Shown here: piece after piece, positions 18,668 to 27,070 of the stretch
How positions within the stretch are numbered: the stretch's first letter is position 1
How the letters are laid out: every line of letters begins with the position of its first letter
Origin: a virus
IMG/VR virus record: IMGVR_UViG_3300011260_000073
Span: 719 to 64,718 of that record
Strand: one strand, 5' to 3'
DNA length: 64,000 nucleotides
Made by a program: the position numbers and the translations under genes
The notes under the pieces: model-generated
What the model was told of the DNA's origin: nothing
Databases searched by the model: none
What the model saw: only the letters and a program-made list of their open reading frames with translations

Positions 18668-19924
18668 CTAATCAATAATCACACCGTTTCGAACAACTTC
18701 CGCAACAGCTATATCAGAAGCGTACAGTCTACCATTATTTCCGCCCTTTTTGACCAGGCCGACATATTGCGATATACCGTCTGCTTCCCGTAACATCGCA
18801 GACCCGGCTGAGCCGGTTTCCTGCGGAGCATACTTCTCATAGGTCAAATTGGTAAACCCGCCACCATTCGTCCCTACGCACACACCTTGTTCTGTGTAGC
18901 ACACAATAACTTCTTCATCGCCTTCCAGTCCCAAAGCAGTCGCATTGGATTTAACCATGGTGCCCTTAATAGCTTTGTATGGAGCCTTGGCTATTGGGCT
19001 AGCCTCTATGGTCTTAGAGAACGGTATGAAGTATATCTTGTCAGCCGAGACAAACAACCCATCCTCAACGGCACCGAGCATATCGATGTCCTTGGAGAAC
19101 TGGAAGAAGTCCTTGTACGGTCGGCACATGCCGTACGCGTGCGGGAGCGTGAAATATAGATAAGGCCCCGAAGCGATGTACAGCGCCCCGTTATACGATT
19201 CGAGTAGGTCGCCAGCAGGTGGCGGTGTCATCAAATAGTGTCGAAGCGGCACAGTTAGTTCGGCTGAAGTAATTGTGCGCGTAGTCACTCCGACCAAAAA
19301 TTCATCAGCTTTGTAGAACTCTTCGCCGCTGGCGGAGGTCATGTAAATACGAACCAAGCTAATATCTAATTCGATAGGCTGCGGTATGTTGCTAAGGGCG
19401 ATACCGCCAGCAGAATCAAGTACGATGCTACCTGCTTCGATGGCTCCCGACTCCTCACCATCGTCGCGTACAAAGCATAGGGTTAGAAAATATGTGCCGG
19501 GATGCAGAGCACCAGCCACTGCGGTCATGTCTGGAATTCGGGGAGGGAGTTCTACTCCCCAAGAACGCGCTACGCCGTTGCGTACCATTCCTGTTGATTT
19601 ACCATTGGAGAAGTACACGTCCCCCACAACATCTACGTAAGCCATTTCTCGCTCACGCTGTAACCCTGTTCTGAGGGCTGAAGCTATTCTTGAAATAGGG
19701 TCGAAGGACTTTAGTGTGTCCCCCTCAACAAAGAAGGCATCGGAGTTATTCCCCCAGAGGCTGTGGCAGTCAACTCCGTCGTAAATGCTGGATGTACCTT
19801 TGCGTAGGCGTAGCCGTTGCGTGTCATCGATGTCGACATTAGTGGCTTTACGAAGTTCTTTGCGGGACAAACGCTCTTCGGCGGAGACATTGTTAATCCC
19901 TTCAAATTTATCAAAGACCGGCAT
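18668..19924 (-). CDS. tail/head-completion structural protein (P22 gp10-position)
   Basis: This is a 418-residue protein from ATG 19924 (M-P-V-F-D-K-F-E-G-I-N-N). A start 23 residues further upstream would lie deeper in the adaptor gene and has a poor context. The N-terminal S-R-K-E-L-R-K-A-T-N-V-D-I block with R-L-R-L-R-K-G is typical of podovirus packaged-DNA stabilisation or tail-hub proteins, and the rest is beta-rich with repeated propeller-like strands. It follows the head-tail adaptor gene, the usual place for a P22 gp10-like or tail-tubular protein. The assignment rests on position and general features, not a recognised family. Confidence 0.6.
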   Translation of the reverse strand: MPVFDKFEGINNVSAEERLSRKELRKATNVDIDDTQRLRLRKGTSSIYDGVDCHSLWGNNSDAFFVEGDTLKSFDPISRIASALRTGLQREREMAYVDVVGDVYFSNGKSTGMVRNGVARSWGVELPPRIPDMTAVAGALHPGTYFLTLCFVRDDGEESGAIEAGSIVLDSAGGIALSNIPQPIELDISLVRIYMTSASGEEFYKADEFLVGVTTRTITSAELTVPLRHYLMTPPPAGDLLESYNGALYIASGPYLYFTLPHAYGMCRPYKDFFQFSKDIDMLGAVEDGLFVSADKIYFIPFSKTIEASPIAKAPYKAIKGTMVKSNATALGLEGDEEVIVCYTEQGVCVGTNGGGFTNLTYEKYAPQETGSAGSAMLREADGISQYVGLVKKGGNNGRLYASDIAVAEVVRNGVIID

Positions 19925-20594
19925 AGCGCACCGTACCTGGCTTGCGACGAAGTCTTTGGTAACGAAGGCGTGCTTCTTTCGCATAGTCATCAAAGTCGCT
20001 CTTCTTATCAGCAGCTATGCGTGCGTTGTATGTATCTGTATCTTGTTTGGAGTAGGCCAAATGCTGCATGTACAGCATAAGCGCTAACTGGTGCTCAGTA
20101 TCTGTAAGCTCAAGCGAAGAGTGTTCGTCTTCGATGTCAGTCAGTGGCATACGGAATACTACAAGATTCAGTGTATCGTCGGCTACTGGGATACCGACCA
20201 AGCGGCCGTTGTTAGCTTTCATATCGAGCACAATCACGTTCGGTGTACCAGCCAGCGCTTCCCAGTTAGTCTGGAAAATGTTCGACCCGTAATCATCGTC
20301 GTAGGATTCTGTCTCAATATCGGAGTAATTATATATGCGCAAGCTTCTTCCTGAAGAGGCCAGCTTAGCTGAACGAATTTTAGTAAAGCGGCTGCTTATA
20401 GCGACGAACTCATCATCGGTAGTAATAGCTGCAGTGTCTGTATCTGAAAAACAGTCTGTCTTCAGAGCGAAGCGCTTTTGCGCCCTGTCCATATAGCTGT
20501 AGACCTCGACCTCTGACCACAGTGGGTCAGAAGGGTCGAGGTCATCAACTTCGGCACGGAATAAATCATGTAGCTCTTCGGCTGTATATGCCAT
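19911..20594 (-). CDS. head-tail adaptor (connector) protein
   Basis: This 227-residue protein begins M-A-Y-T-A-E-E-L-H-D-L-F-R-A-E-V-D-D and has W-S-x-x-E-V-Y-S-Y-M-D-R-A-Q-K-R-F, which resembles the N-terminal part of podovirus adaptor proteins (P22 gp4 / T7 gp11-like, DUF6682 type). The C-terminal helices L-M-L-Y-M-Q-H-L-A-Y-S-K-Q-D-T-D-T-Y also fit. These proteins form the ring below the portal onto which the tail is built. The start overlaps the stop of the preceding gene by one base (TGATG). Confidence 0.7.
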   Translation of the reverse strand: MAYTAEELHDLFRAEVDDLDPSDPLWSEVEVYSYMDRAQKRFALKTDCFSDTDTAAITTDDEFVAISSRFTKIRSAKLASSGRSLRIYNYSDIETESYDDDYGSNIFQTNWEALAGTPNVIVLDMKANNGRLVGIPVADDTLNLVVFRMPLTDIEDEHSSLELTDTEHQLALMLYMQHLAYSKQDTDTYNARIAADKKSDFDDYAKEARLRYQRLRRKPGTVRYAGL

Positions 20595-21229
20595 CAGCCT
20601 TTAGCCGCATCCTTAACATCTTGGAAAATAGTATCCCGTTCTTCTTTGGTAACAGTCAGCCCGGTCAACTCATTTAGGAATTCTGTCTTCGGGAAATTAG
20701 TAGCAGTGAACTTGGTGCCTTCGTTCTCTGCATACATTTCTTCGCAGGCTTTGCGAATACGAGCAGTCCGGTCATCTGGTGTGACAGCAGCGGCCTTCGG
20801 CTCTGGCTTATTAGTCTGGTATCCTTTCGGACGTTGCGCACCAACAGCCATCACTTCCTTCTCCATGACAGGAGGGACGTGGCGAGGTACGTCTTCTTTA
20901 AAGCTTACGGAATGGCCAAAGATAGAAATGATATCCAAGTCACGGTTCAATACGAACGGATTGGCAATACCTTCAAAGTCTTTAGCATCAACGGCATCGA
21001 TGGCAGCTTTGGCAGCGGCCTGCGCTTCTTCAGCTTCGGCAGCTTCTTTGTCAGCGAGGGCCTGCGCTTCGGCAGCTTCCTTAGCTTCTTTGTCAGCAGT
21101 TTCCTGAGCAATACGAGCTTCTTCAGCTTCACCGTTTGCGGCGGCCACAGCTACGGCGGCAGCGGCTTCATCTTCTGCAGGTTTGGTTTGTTTGGTGGGT
21201 TGGGTCTTCTTTTTGGAGGGCTTAGCCAT
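20594..21229 (-). CDS. Ala/Glu/Lys-rich structural or scaffold-like protein
   Basis: This 211-residue protein starts at ATG 21229, where AAGGAG is well placed; the 15-residue longer reading has no ribosome-binding site. The N-terminal half is an extreme low-complexity Ala/Glu/Lys coiled coil (E-A-A-E-A-Q-A-L-A-D-K-E-A-A-E-A-E-E). The C-terminal half is globular, with a D-D-R-T-A-R-I-R-K-A-C-E-E-M-Y-A block. It lies between the decoration-like gene and the adaptor. A head assembly role is inferred. Confidence 0.6.
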   Translation of the reverse strand: MAKPSKKKTQPTKQTKPAEDEAAAAVAVAAANGEAEEARIAQETADKEAKEAAEAQALADKEAAEAEEAQAAAKAAIDAVDAKDFEGIANPFVLNRDLDIISIFGHSVSFKEDVPRHVPPVMEKEVMAVGAQRPKGYQTNKPEPKAAAVTPDDRTARIRKACEEMYAENEGTKFTATNFPKTEFLNELTGLTVTKEERDTIFQDVKDAAKG

Positions 21230-21247
21230 TAGGGGCTCCTTGGTTAA

Positions 21248-21276
21248 AATTGAGCCCGGACAATCCGGGCTCAATT
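21248..21276 (-). terminator. perfect 13-bp hairpin downstream of the decoration gene
   Basis: The arms AATTGAGCCCGGA and its complement flank a 3-base CAA loop. On the minus strand the second arm ends in AATTTTAA, giving a short U tract. It lies between the decoration-like gene and the next late gene, so it probably attenuates transcription or protects the capsid mRNA. Confidence 0.65.
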
Positions 21277-21292
21277 AGCAACTAACTAACGA

Positions 21293-21691
21293 TTAGTTAT
21301 TCTCGTTAGCTCGGTCGTCGATAACGTACTCAAGCTCAAGGTAACCAGCACCCTGAGAAGGAGCAGCACCGGCACCAGTCCATTCAAGGTCTACACTATC
21401 TGGAGCAGTGTAAATCTTTTCAGTTCCGGTTAGCGCGAAACGGCCAGCAGCAGACTTAACGTCCTGACTTGCCAGGAACCGAGCGACGGCATCGCCGTCA
21501 CCTACTTCGATGGCATCTGTAGTGGCTGAGTTAAACGCAGTTGTGATGACGAGAGCGCCACCGGTAACAACTGCACCGACCGGAAGGTCAATGGCTTCTT
21601 CGGCCACACCTGACGCACCGAAACTTGCGTAAGTAAAATCTACGCGAGCAACAAGTGGGTACTGGCGACCAATATCTTTAGTAATAGACAT
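21293..21691 (-). CDS. capsid decoration-like protein
   Basis: This 132-residue protein is beta-rich, with D-L-P-V-G-A-V-V-T-G-G-A-L-V-I-T and V-G-D-G-D-A-V-A-R-F strands as in phage head decoration or cement proteins. It lies directly downstream of the major capsid gene and between two strong hairpins, which fits a very abundant protein made in a fixed ratio to the capsid. The identification rests on context and beta composition. Confidence 0.6.
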   Translation of the reverse strand: MSITKDIGRQYPLVARVDFTYASFGASGVAEEAIDLPVGAVVTGGALVITTAFNSATTDAIEVGDGDAVARFLASQDVKSAAGRFALTGTEKIYTAPDSVDLEWTGAGAAPSQGAGYLELEYVIDDRANENN

Positions 21692-21718
21692 AATAGTTCT
21701 CCTGAATTTATCTAGTGG

Positions 21719-21744
21719 CCTGAGCCCTTTTCACAGGGCTCAGG
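21719..21744 (-). terminator. hairpin between major capsid and decoration genes
   Basis: The arms CCTGAGCCC and GGGCTCAGG pair perfectly (9 bp) around an 8-base loop. No clear U tract follows on the minus strand, so it may be a weak terminator or an mRNA-stabilising 3' hairpin for the capsid transcript. A second small stem (TTGGT/ACCAA) lies at about 21749-21762. Confidence 0.55.
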
Positions 21745-21765
21745 ACTATTGGTTTAGACCAAAGG

Positions 21766-22884
21766 TTAGACTGCGGTGTCGATACACAGGATGCCGAAGT
21801 CTTCGTCTGTGTCCGTAATCTGCGAACGGTAGACTGGCTTCTTCATACCCATGATTTTACCGACGCTGATACCTGGCTGGTTGTCGTAGTCGAAAGCTTT
21901 CTCGACCCAATCAGCCTTGCCAATATCTGCGAAGCCCATTGCCTGAGCACCACAGAACAGAACACGCTGACCATCAACAGTGTTAGACGCGCCCCACTTG
22001 GAACCAGAGGCGAGGCCCTTAGTGTTGTACACGTGGCGGTATTCATGAATAGCCATACCATCAACGTAGATAACACCTGCACCCTTGAACAGTGGGTGGT
22101 CTGGAGTACGAGGTAGAGACTCGCGCCAGTTCTTCAGGAAGTCCTGGTCCTGCTTCAGCTTGGCAATACCATCAGCAGTCATGAATACGTTGTAAACTTC
22201 TACACCGCCATCCATACGCATTGGCTTGATATAACTGTTATGCGCCTGAGCCTTGGCTTCAACCAACATCGCCCATGTAGCATAGTCGCCGGTACCGATG
22301 GCACCATTAACCAGAACATCATGGTTAAGAGCACTCAGGCCGTTCGCAGCATCCCACTGGAAAATACGATTAGCTGTCGGCGCGGTAACGGCAGCAACAA
22401 ATGCGAGAGCAGGGAAGTCTGAACCGACACGAGTAGCGCCACGGTTAGTCAGGGAGTAGGAGACACCAGACATGGTAAGGAAGGCCAGCTGGTCCATACG
22501 GTCGGCCACCAAATAAGCCAGCACGTCATTAGATTCCTTGCGGAACTTAATGACACGACGCTGTTCAGCCATCTTACCTTCATGACGGTTAGCGTGGCGT
22601 AACTGGTCAAGCTGAATGACTTGGTCGTATGACTTCATCTGTTCTTCGTTGCCTTCCAGAGTACGGTCGCCGGCTACACCGTCGCCTTCAAGGTCAGCAA
22701 CAAGGGTCATTACAGCTCGAGCACCCTTCTTGGTCTTTGTGAGCTCAGTAATTCGTTGAATCATTGCGCTCGGGCCATCGCCCATGAATTTGTGAAGGAA
22801 CTGAGCGTTACGCGCAGCTTTCCACACATCCATTGACCACATGGTCAATTCTTCGTTTGTAAGGTTTCCGAAATTAGTTAGCAT
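21766..22884 (-). CDS. major capsid protein (N4-gp56/DUF4043-like)
   Basis: This 372-residue protein has the conserved N-terminal blocks of the N4-gp56/DUF4043 major capsid family as I recall them: M-W-S-M-D-V-W-K-A-A-R-N, then I-T-E-L-T-K-T-K-K-G, then L-E-G-N-E-E and D-Q-L-R-H-A-N-R. A central D-R-M-D-Q-L-A-F-L-T-M-S-G and a C-terminal G-M-K-K-P-V-Y-R-S-Q-I follow. It forms the HK97-fold shell. The preceding gene is the scaffold-like protein and the following one the decoration-like protein. A strong AAGGAGG ribosome-binding site lies just before the ATG. Confidence 0.9.
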   Translation of the reverse strand: MLTNFGNLTNEELTMWSMDVWKAARNAQFLHKFMGDGPSAMIQRITELTKTKKGARAVMTLVADLEGDGVAGDRTLEGNEEQMKSYDQVIQLDQLRHANRHEGKMAEQRRVIKFRKESNDVLAYLVADRMDQLAFLTMSGVSYSLTNRGATRVGSDFPALAFVAAVTAPTANRIFQWDAANGLSALNHDVLVNGAIGTGDYATWAMLVEAKAQAHNSYIKPMRMDGGVEVYNVFMTADGIAKLKQDQDFLKNWRESLPRTPDHPLFKGAGVIYVDGMAIHEYRHVYNTKGLASGSKWGASNTVDGQRVLFCGAQAMGFADIGKADWVEKAFDYDNQPGISVGKIMGMKKPVYRSQITDTDEDFGILCIDTAV

Positions 22885-22912
22885 GGCACTAACCTCCTTG
22901 GTTTTAAGAAAA

Positions 22913-22932
22913 AGTAAAAATCCGTTTTTACT
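22913..22932 (-). promoter_or_regulatory. hairpin in the leader of the capsid gene
   Basis: AGTAAAAA and TTTTTACT pair perfectly around a 4-base loop and, on the minus strand, are followed by TTTTCTT. It sits between the scaffold stop and the capsid ribosome-binding site. It could be a weak terminator for the upstream transcript or a processing site that separates scaffold from capsid mRNA. A second stem, TTGGC/GCCAA, lies at about 22983-23000. Confidence 0.4.
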
Positions 22933-23019
22933 GAACTAACGTGCCAGCACCGAAACTCGACATTAAGAGGTCGGACTCTTTGTTGGCCTATCGCGCCAAC
23001 TTCTCGGAATATGTCAATA

Positions 23020-23973
23020 TTAGACCGTTACCTCGTCCCCGCGCAAGTTAGAAATCTGTTCATCGGTCAGATTGTCGAATTCTTTCTCGGACAACTGCAT
23101 TGGGTCGATGCCCTTATTCATGCCGTTGTTGCCATTATCCGCACCGCCCATCTTGCCGGGCTGCTTGTTATGGGTTTCGAGATTCTTGTCGACATTGGTC
23201 TGTCGTGGCTTGGCACCGTCTGCTGCAGGAGCTGCACCTAGCAGTACACTAGCCGCTTTTGATAACGCCTCAGCAGGAGCGTAGCCAATAGCTTCATAAC
23301 CCGATTTCATCTCTGCCATCTCGGTATCAAGCGCAGCATCATAGGTTGGAGAATCAGGGTCAATAACTGGGAAGTCTTTCTCGTAGCTAGACAGCAAAGT
23401 ACCGGCGGCAACTGCGTTTTGCGTCTTTGTGGAAGCCGCAGCAGTTTTCTCATCAACGTATGCCTGGTTAATCTGTCGCTCTACTTTGCGCATGTCCTGA
23501 CGAATTGCTCGAGCCTCGGCTGTAGTACCATCAGCAATAGCTGCATCGAGCTTATCGTCGAGAGCTTCGAGCTGTGTTTCCAGAGCACCGACACCACCTT
23601 CATCAGCCTTGGCAGCAGCACCGCCAGCGCCTTTTAAAGCCGCAAGTTCGTCTTCTGCAACAATACGAGCATCGCGTTCACGGTTGGCGCGCTGCGTTGC
23701 GGCATCCATCCGCGCCTTTGGCACGTGATAATTCTTTTCTTCGCCTTTACCATCATCACCTGCAGCGGCAGTTTTAGCAGCATCATCATCACCTGCAGCA
23801 GCAGCGACGGCAGCATCGTCGCCTGCAGCAGCGGCCTTGGCAGCATCGTCATCACCTGCAGCGGCAGCAGCGGCAGCGGCATCGTCATCACCTGCGCCAC
23901 CGAGGTCATTACCCGCACCATCAGTTTCGTCCATGTATCCGCTGCGTGCCAATAAGTTCATCCATTTGTTCAT
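23020..23973 (-). CDS. capsid scaffolding protein
   Basis: This 317-residue acidic protein has a conspicuous Ala/Gly/Asp repeat block at residues 25-75 (units like A-A-G-D-D-D-A-A-K), a coiled-coil centre (E-T-Q-L-E-A-L-D-D-K-L-D-A-A-I) and a short C-terminus ending in D-N-L-T-D-E-Q-I-S-N-L-R-G-D-E. Such a protein directly upstream of the major capsid gene is the usual scaffold, which guides shell assembly and then leaves. No protease motif is visible. Confidence 0.75.
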   Translation of the reverse strand: MNKWMNLLARSGYMDETDGAGNDLGGAGDDDAAAAAAAAGDDDAAKAAAAGDDAAVAAAAGDDDAAKTAAAGDDGKGEEKNYHVPKARMDAATQRANRERDARIVAEDELAALKGAGGAAAKADEGGVGALETQLEALDDKLDAAIADGTTAEARAIRQDMRKVERQINQAYVDEKTAAASTKTQNAVAAGTLLSSYEKDFPVIDPDSPTYDAALDTEMAEMKSGYEAIGYAPAEALSKAASVLLGAAPAADGAKPRQTNVDKNLETHNKQPGKMGGADNGNNGMNKGIDPMQLSEKEFDNLTDEQISNLRGDEVTV

Positions 23974-24062
23974 GTCGCTCTCCTAAAGAGGCCGGTATTG
24001 GCCAAGTCAAATTGTCAACGTACGTTATTATAGAGCTACTTACCTACAATCCGCAAACAGCT

Positions 24063-24515
24063 CTATGTAAGGACTGGATTACTAGGCCATACTACAGAAT
24101 AGTTCTCTGGGTCTGCTTCGGTTTGGAGGTCAACCTCCGCTTGGTCTATAGTTTGGTGTATGGCTTCAATATATTGCGCTTTGGCAACTATCACATCTAG
24201 TTCAGGGCCTCTATTTCCACCCCGTCTAGTCTGCTCATCTAACATAAGCAGAGCATTCATCTGTATTCGCATTTTCTGACGCTCGTCACCTACTTCAGAA
24301 TCTACTAGAGCATATCCGTTCTCACGTATTTCTTGTAAGCGAGCACTCCTTGCATAATCTAAATCTACGATAGCAGATAGTGCAATAGCTTCCACCAAAG
24401 TCTGCCCTATTGCTGCATGGCTTGGAGCAACCACATAATCGGGAGCATCTTCTGCTTTATCGACGACAATCAAATTCTCAATGACACCATTAATATCTAG
24501 TTTTGCAACTATCAT
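24063..24515 (-). CDS. tail-fibre-associated hypothetical (possible assembly factor)
   Basis: This 150-residue protein begins at ATG 24515, overlapping the stop of the glycine-rich fibre; an in-frame GTG lies one codon earlier. The N-terminus (M-I-V-A-K-L-D-I-N-G-V-I-E-N-L-I-V-V-D) and the small helical body resemble tail-fibre assembly chaperones, which are usually encoded just downstream of their fibre. The function is inferred from position. Confidence 0.55.
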   Translation of the reverse strand: MIVAKLDINGVIENLIVVDKAEDAPDYVVAPSHAAIGQTLVEAIALSAIVDLDYARSARLQEIRENGYALVDSEVGDERQKMRIQMNALLMLDEQTRRGGNRGPELDVIVAKAQYIEAIHQTIDQAEVDLQTEADPENYSVVWPSNPVLT

Positions 24516-25765
24516 CACACTATCTCCAATATGTATATCTTGGCAATCTGGCCAGCCCTACCGCCATTCGCTGGTGCACTAATTGACCCGGTAGTACCAA
24601 CATCGGGATGCTGTTGTCCTGTGTGCATACCACCGTGAGCACCCGCACCACCACCTGTATTGGTGCCATCGTTACCGGCATCAAAGGCCAGTGTACTTGG
24701 TGCGAATAAATCTGTGGGTAATACTATTACGCCAGTATCCTCGGCTGTTGCCGCTGCGCCACCGGTTGTGCCAGAAGCGTTATTGCCGCCAGTGCCGCCG
24801 CCGCCGCCGCCAATCCCACCACCAGAATCGCCGCCGTTACCGCCATTTCCTGCGCGACTACCAGCACCGCCGCCGCCACCCGGTTCATCAACTCCATCAC
24901 CGCCACCGCCGCCATCTGCATTATAATCGCCACCACTACCTATTCCACCAGTAGCGGCGCCGGTTGTGGAAGTGGTACCTGGCGAACCTGTTATAGATAT
25001 TTCAGCAGTGCCAAATGTTGTAGTACCACCATTACCTCCAGCAGAAGACCCAGCAGCACCTATCGCATAGGCATAAGAAGCAGCTGGTGAAGAGTAATAC
25101 TTTTCTGAATAACCCGGACCCCCAGGGCCACCATCAAGAAACCCTAATATACCGCCAGTTGCACCGTGAGCAAACACATATAATTCTGTAACATCAGAAG
25201 GCACCGTATAAAGGGTGCCAGCCGGAAGCTGAAAGAACCTTGCGACCGTACCGCCACCAGCAGCAAGAGCGGCAATGGCCTGAGCTACACGCAGAGCGTT
25301 CCAAGTTCGAGGGTCGGTTGCTATGCCCGCTTCTGCATCTGCTTGAGAGACAACAACTGTGGGGGTGTCTGCATCGAACGCTTGTACATCACTACCAATA
25401 GCCAATCCAAGTGCAGTACGAGCGCCACTGGCAGTAGCAGCATTAGTGCCCCCATTAGCAACAGGAAGGATGCCTGTTACATGACTAGTAAGGTTGATTA
25501 AGGCGCGAGTAATAACTTGGCCAATTATCGTTATATAGTTAGGCGTTCCTGCCAGCGTTACGTCACCAGTATTAGTACCAGTAATGCCATCTAACTTAGT
25601 GCCATCAGTAGCTACGTCTCGGCCATCAACAGTACCTGAGACAACAATGCTCCCTGTCACATCAATGGGACAAGGGAACGTGGCAGTATCCCCCGCCTGC
25701 AATTCCCCTGTGGCAATAACATCGGATGCGGCATATATACTTTTTACTACTTTTACAGCTGCCAT
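24515..25765 (-). CDS. glycine-rich tail fibre/adhesin
   Basis: This 416-residue protein has an N-terminal fibre stalk with a G-T-N-T-G-D module and a central region ending near V-A-Q-A-I-A-A-L-A-A-G. The C-terminal 200 residues are dominated by runs of Gly (G-G-G-G-G-D, G-N-G-G-N-G-G-D-S-G-G-G), ending in a hydrophobic I-A-K-I-Y-I-L-E-I-V. Gly-rich segments of this kind form polyglycine-type tips in T-even-like gp38 adhesins. A receptor-binding role is likely. It is the last fibre gene of a four-gene set. Confidence 0.75.
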   Translation of the reverse strand: MAAVKVVKSIYAASDVIATGELQAGDTATFPCPIDVTGSIVVSGTVDGRDVATDGTKLDGITGTNTGDVTLAGTPNYITIIGQVITRALINLTSHVTGILPVANGGTNAATASGARTALGLAIGSDVQAFDADTPTVVVSQADAEAGIATDPRTWNALRVAQAIAALAAGGGTVARFFQLPAGTLYTVPSDVTELYVFAHGATGGILGFLDGGPGGPGYSEKYYSSPAASYAYAIGAAGSSAGGNGGTTTFGTAEISITGSPGTTSTTGAATGGIGSGGDYNADGGGGGDGVDEPGGGGGAGSRAGNGGNGGDSGGGIGGGGGGTGGNNASGTTGGAAATAEDTGVIVLPTDLFAPSTLAFDAGNDGTNTGGGAGAHGGMHTGQQHPDVGTTGSISAPANGGRAGQIAKIYILEIV

Positions 25766-25766
25766 A

Positions 25767-26057
25767 TTAAGTCACCAGTAGTATGTTGTCTTGCGAGCCA
25801 TCTTCTTTATAAAACGGCATCTCGGTATCTCCAGACACAAGAGCAATAGTGTCCTGTGTACCGTCTTCTTTGTAGAACGGTATCGTCCCTACTGAACCAC
25901 CGCCAGCACCTATTTCAACAACGGATTCAGCGCCGTCGTCTTTCTTTATATAAACTTTGCCGTCACTTGTGTTGATAGCGAATTCACCTAAAGATAAATC
26001 CCCAACAGCTGGGACGGCCGAAGCAGTAGAGCTACGTTTGTGGAGTATGTCACTCAT
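25767..26057 (-). CDS. short fibre protein with LHKRS head module
   Basis: This 96-residue protein has an N-terminal module L-H-K-R-S-S-T-x-x-A-V-P-x-x-G-D-L-x-x-G-E-(F/L)-A-I-N-x-x-D-G-K that also starts the next fibre gene. It then carries two copies of P-F-Y-K-E-D-G-(T/S)-Q-D at its C-terminus. It may be an attachment or adaptor fibre, or the remnant of a duplication. It lies 1 base upstream of the glycine-rich fibre. Confidence 0.6.
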   Translation of the reverse strand: MSDILHKRSSTASAVPAVGDLSLGEFAINTSDGKVYIKKDDGAESVVEIGAGGGSVGTIPFYKEDGTQDTIALVSGDTEMPFYKEDGSQDNILLVT

Positions 26058-26063
26058 AAATTT

Positions 26064-27059
26064 TTAGTAAGCCCCGCCATCTATAGTACCGGTAGCTAAA
26101 GCCAATGGCGTAAGCGCTCGTGTATTATCTGTACCAGTTGTTAATTCAGCTGCTGTAGCTAACTCAACAACGCCTGATACGGTAGTAGAAGCGGCCAACT
26201 CATCACCTGTGTTAGTTCCAGATTGGCTACCAAGCAGAGTCTGTTCAGCATCACTAAACTCGTTAGTATCTGCATTACTTTCATACTGAGTTTTGATTGA
26301 CGCAGCAGTTAGGTTAGCCTGTACGATAGTCCAATCAGTAACAGCGGCTGCATCAACAGATGTTTCTTCAGCAATAAGAACATCGCCTACTTCAAGTGGT
26401 ACTGTGAAGAATGTGCCAGCAACTGTAACAGTGTAAGTATCACCTACTACAATAGAAGGCGAGCCTGTGTCTAATGCTGGTGTATTTGTTGAAGCGTTGT
26501 AAGCGCCTTTATAGGACATGCCAGCAGTAATCTGCGAGGCAACATATGCTTTAACAGATTGCTGAGTAGGTACTTTAGTATCAGAATCAGTCACCATAGT
26601 ATCTTCGTCGATAACGAAGCCCATCAGCGCTGTACTCGTATCCGACTCCATGACTGCACCAGCGGCGGCTACATTAGTGGCATCAGTTACATCAGCGAGA
26701 GCTTCAATACCATCGACTTTACTTTGTAAGTCAGAACTGGCCAAACCAAGAGGTGAGATAGTACGAGCGTCGTCAGTACCGGTGTTAATTTCTGCGGCGG
26801 TTGCAATCTCCGCGACACCAACAACAGTTGTACTGGCAGCTGGCTCATCGCCTGTGTTGGTACCAGAAGTGTTGCCAAGGACTACTTTTTCAGCATCAGT
26901 GACCGGGTTAAAGGTAACGATGGATGGAGAGCCGTCATCCTTCTCGATGAATAGTTTGCCGTCCCAATCGTTAATAGCAAGCTCACCAGCAACCAGGTCA
27001 CCAGTTGTTGGTACGGCTGTCGTAGTGGAACTGCGTTTATGTAGTAGTGTAGTAGCCAT
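26064..27059 (-). CDS. tail fibre with duplicated SGTNTGDE modules
   Basis: This 331-residue protein begins with the same L-H-K-R-S-S-T-T-T-A-V-P module as the short fibre. It then carries two copies of a module S-G-T-N-T-G-D-E-x-A-A-S-T-T-V-x-G-V-x-E-x-A-T-A-A-E (about residues 60-105 and 270-320). The C-terminus (A-L-T-P-L-A-L-A-T-G-T-I-D-G-G-A-Y) is related to that of the upstream 440-residue fibre. This suggests modular duplication and recombination of fibre parts. Confidence 0.7.
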   Translation of the reverse strand: MATTLLHKRSSTTTAVPTTGDLVAGELAINDWDGKLFIEKDDGSPSIVTFNPVTDAEKVVLGNTSGTNTGDEPAASTTVVGVAEIATAAEINTGTDDARTISPLGLASSDLQSKVDGIEALADVTDATNVAAAGAVMESDTSTALMGFVIDEDTMVTDSDTKVPTQQSVKAYVASQITAGMSYKGAYNASTNTPALDTGSPSIVVGDTYTVTVAGTFFTVPLEVGDVLIAEETSVDAAAVTDWTIVQANLTAASIKTQYESNADTNEFSDAEQTLLGSQSGTNTGDELAASTTVSGVVELATAAELTTGTDNTRALTPLALATGTIDGGAY

Positions 27060-27070
27060 AATTGACCCTC

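Noticed and set aside
24660-24926. 88-codon Pro-rich frame antisense to the Gly-rich fibre
   Set aside because: The Pro runs are just the complement of Gly codons; no start site support.
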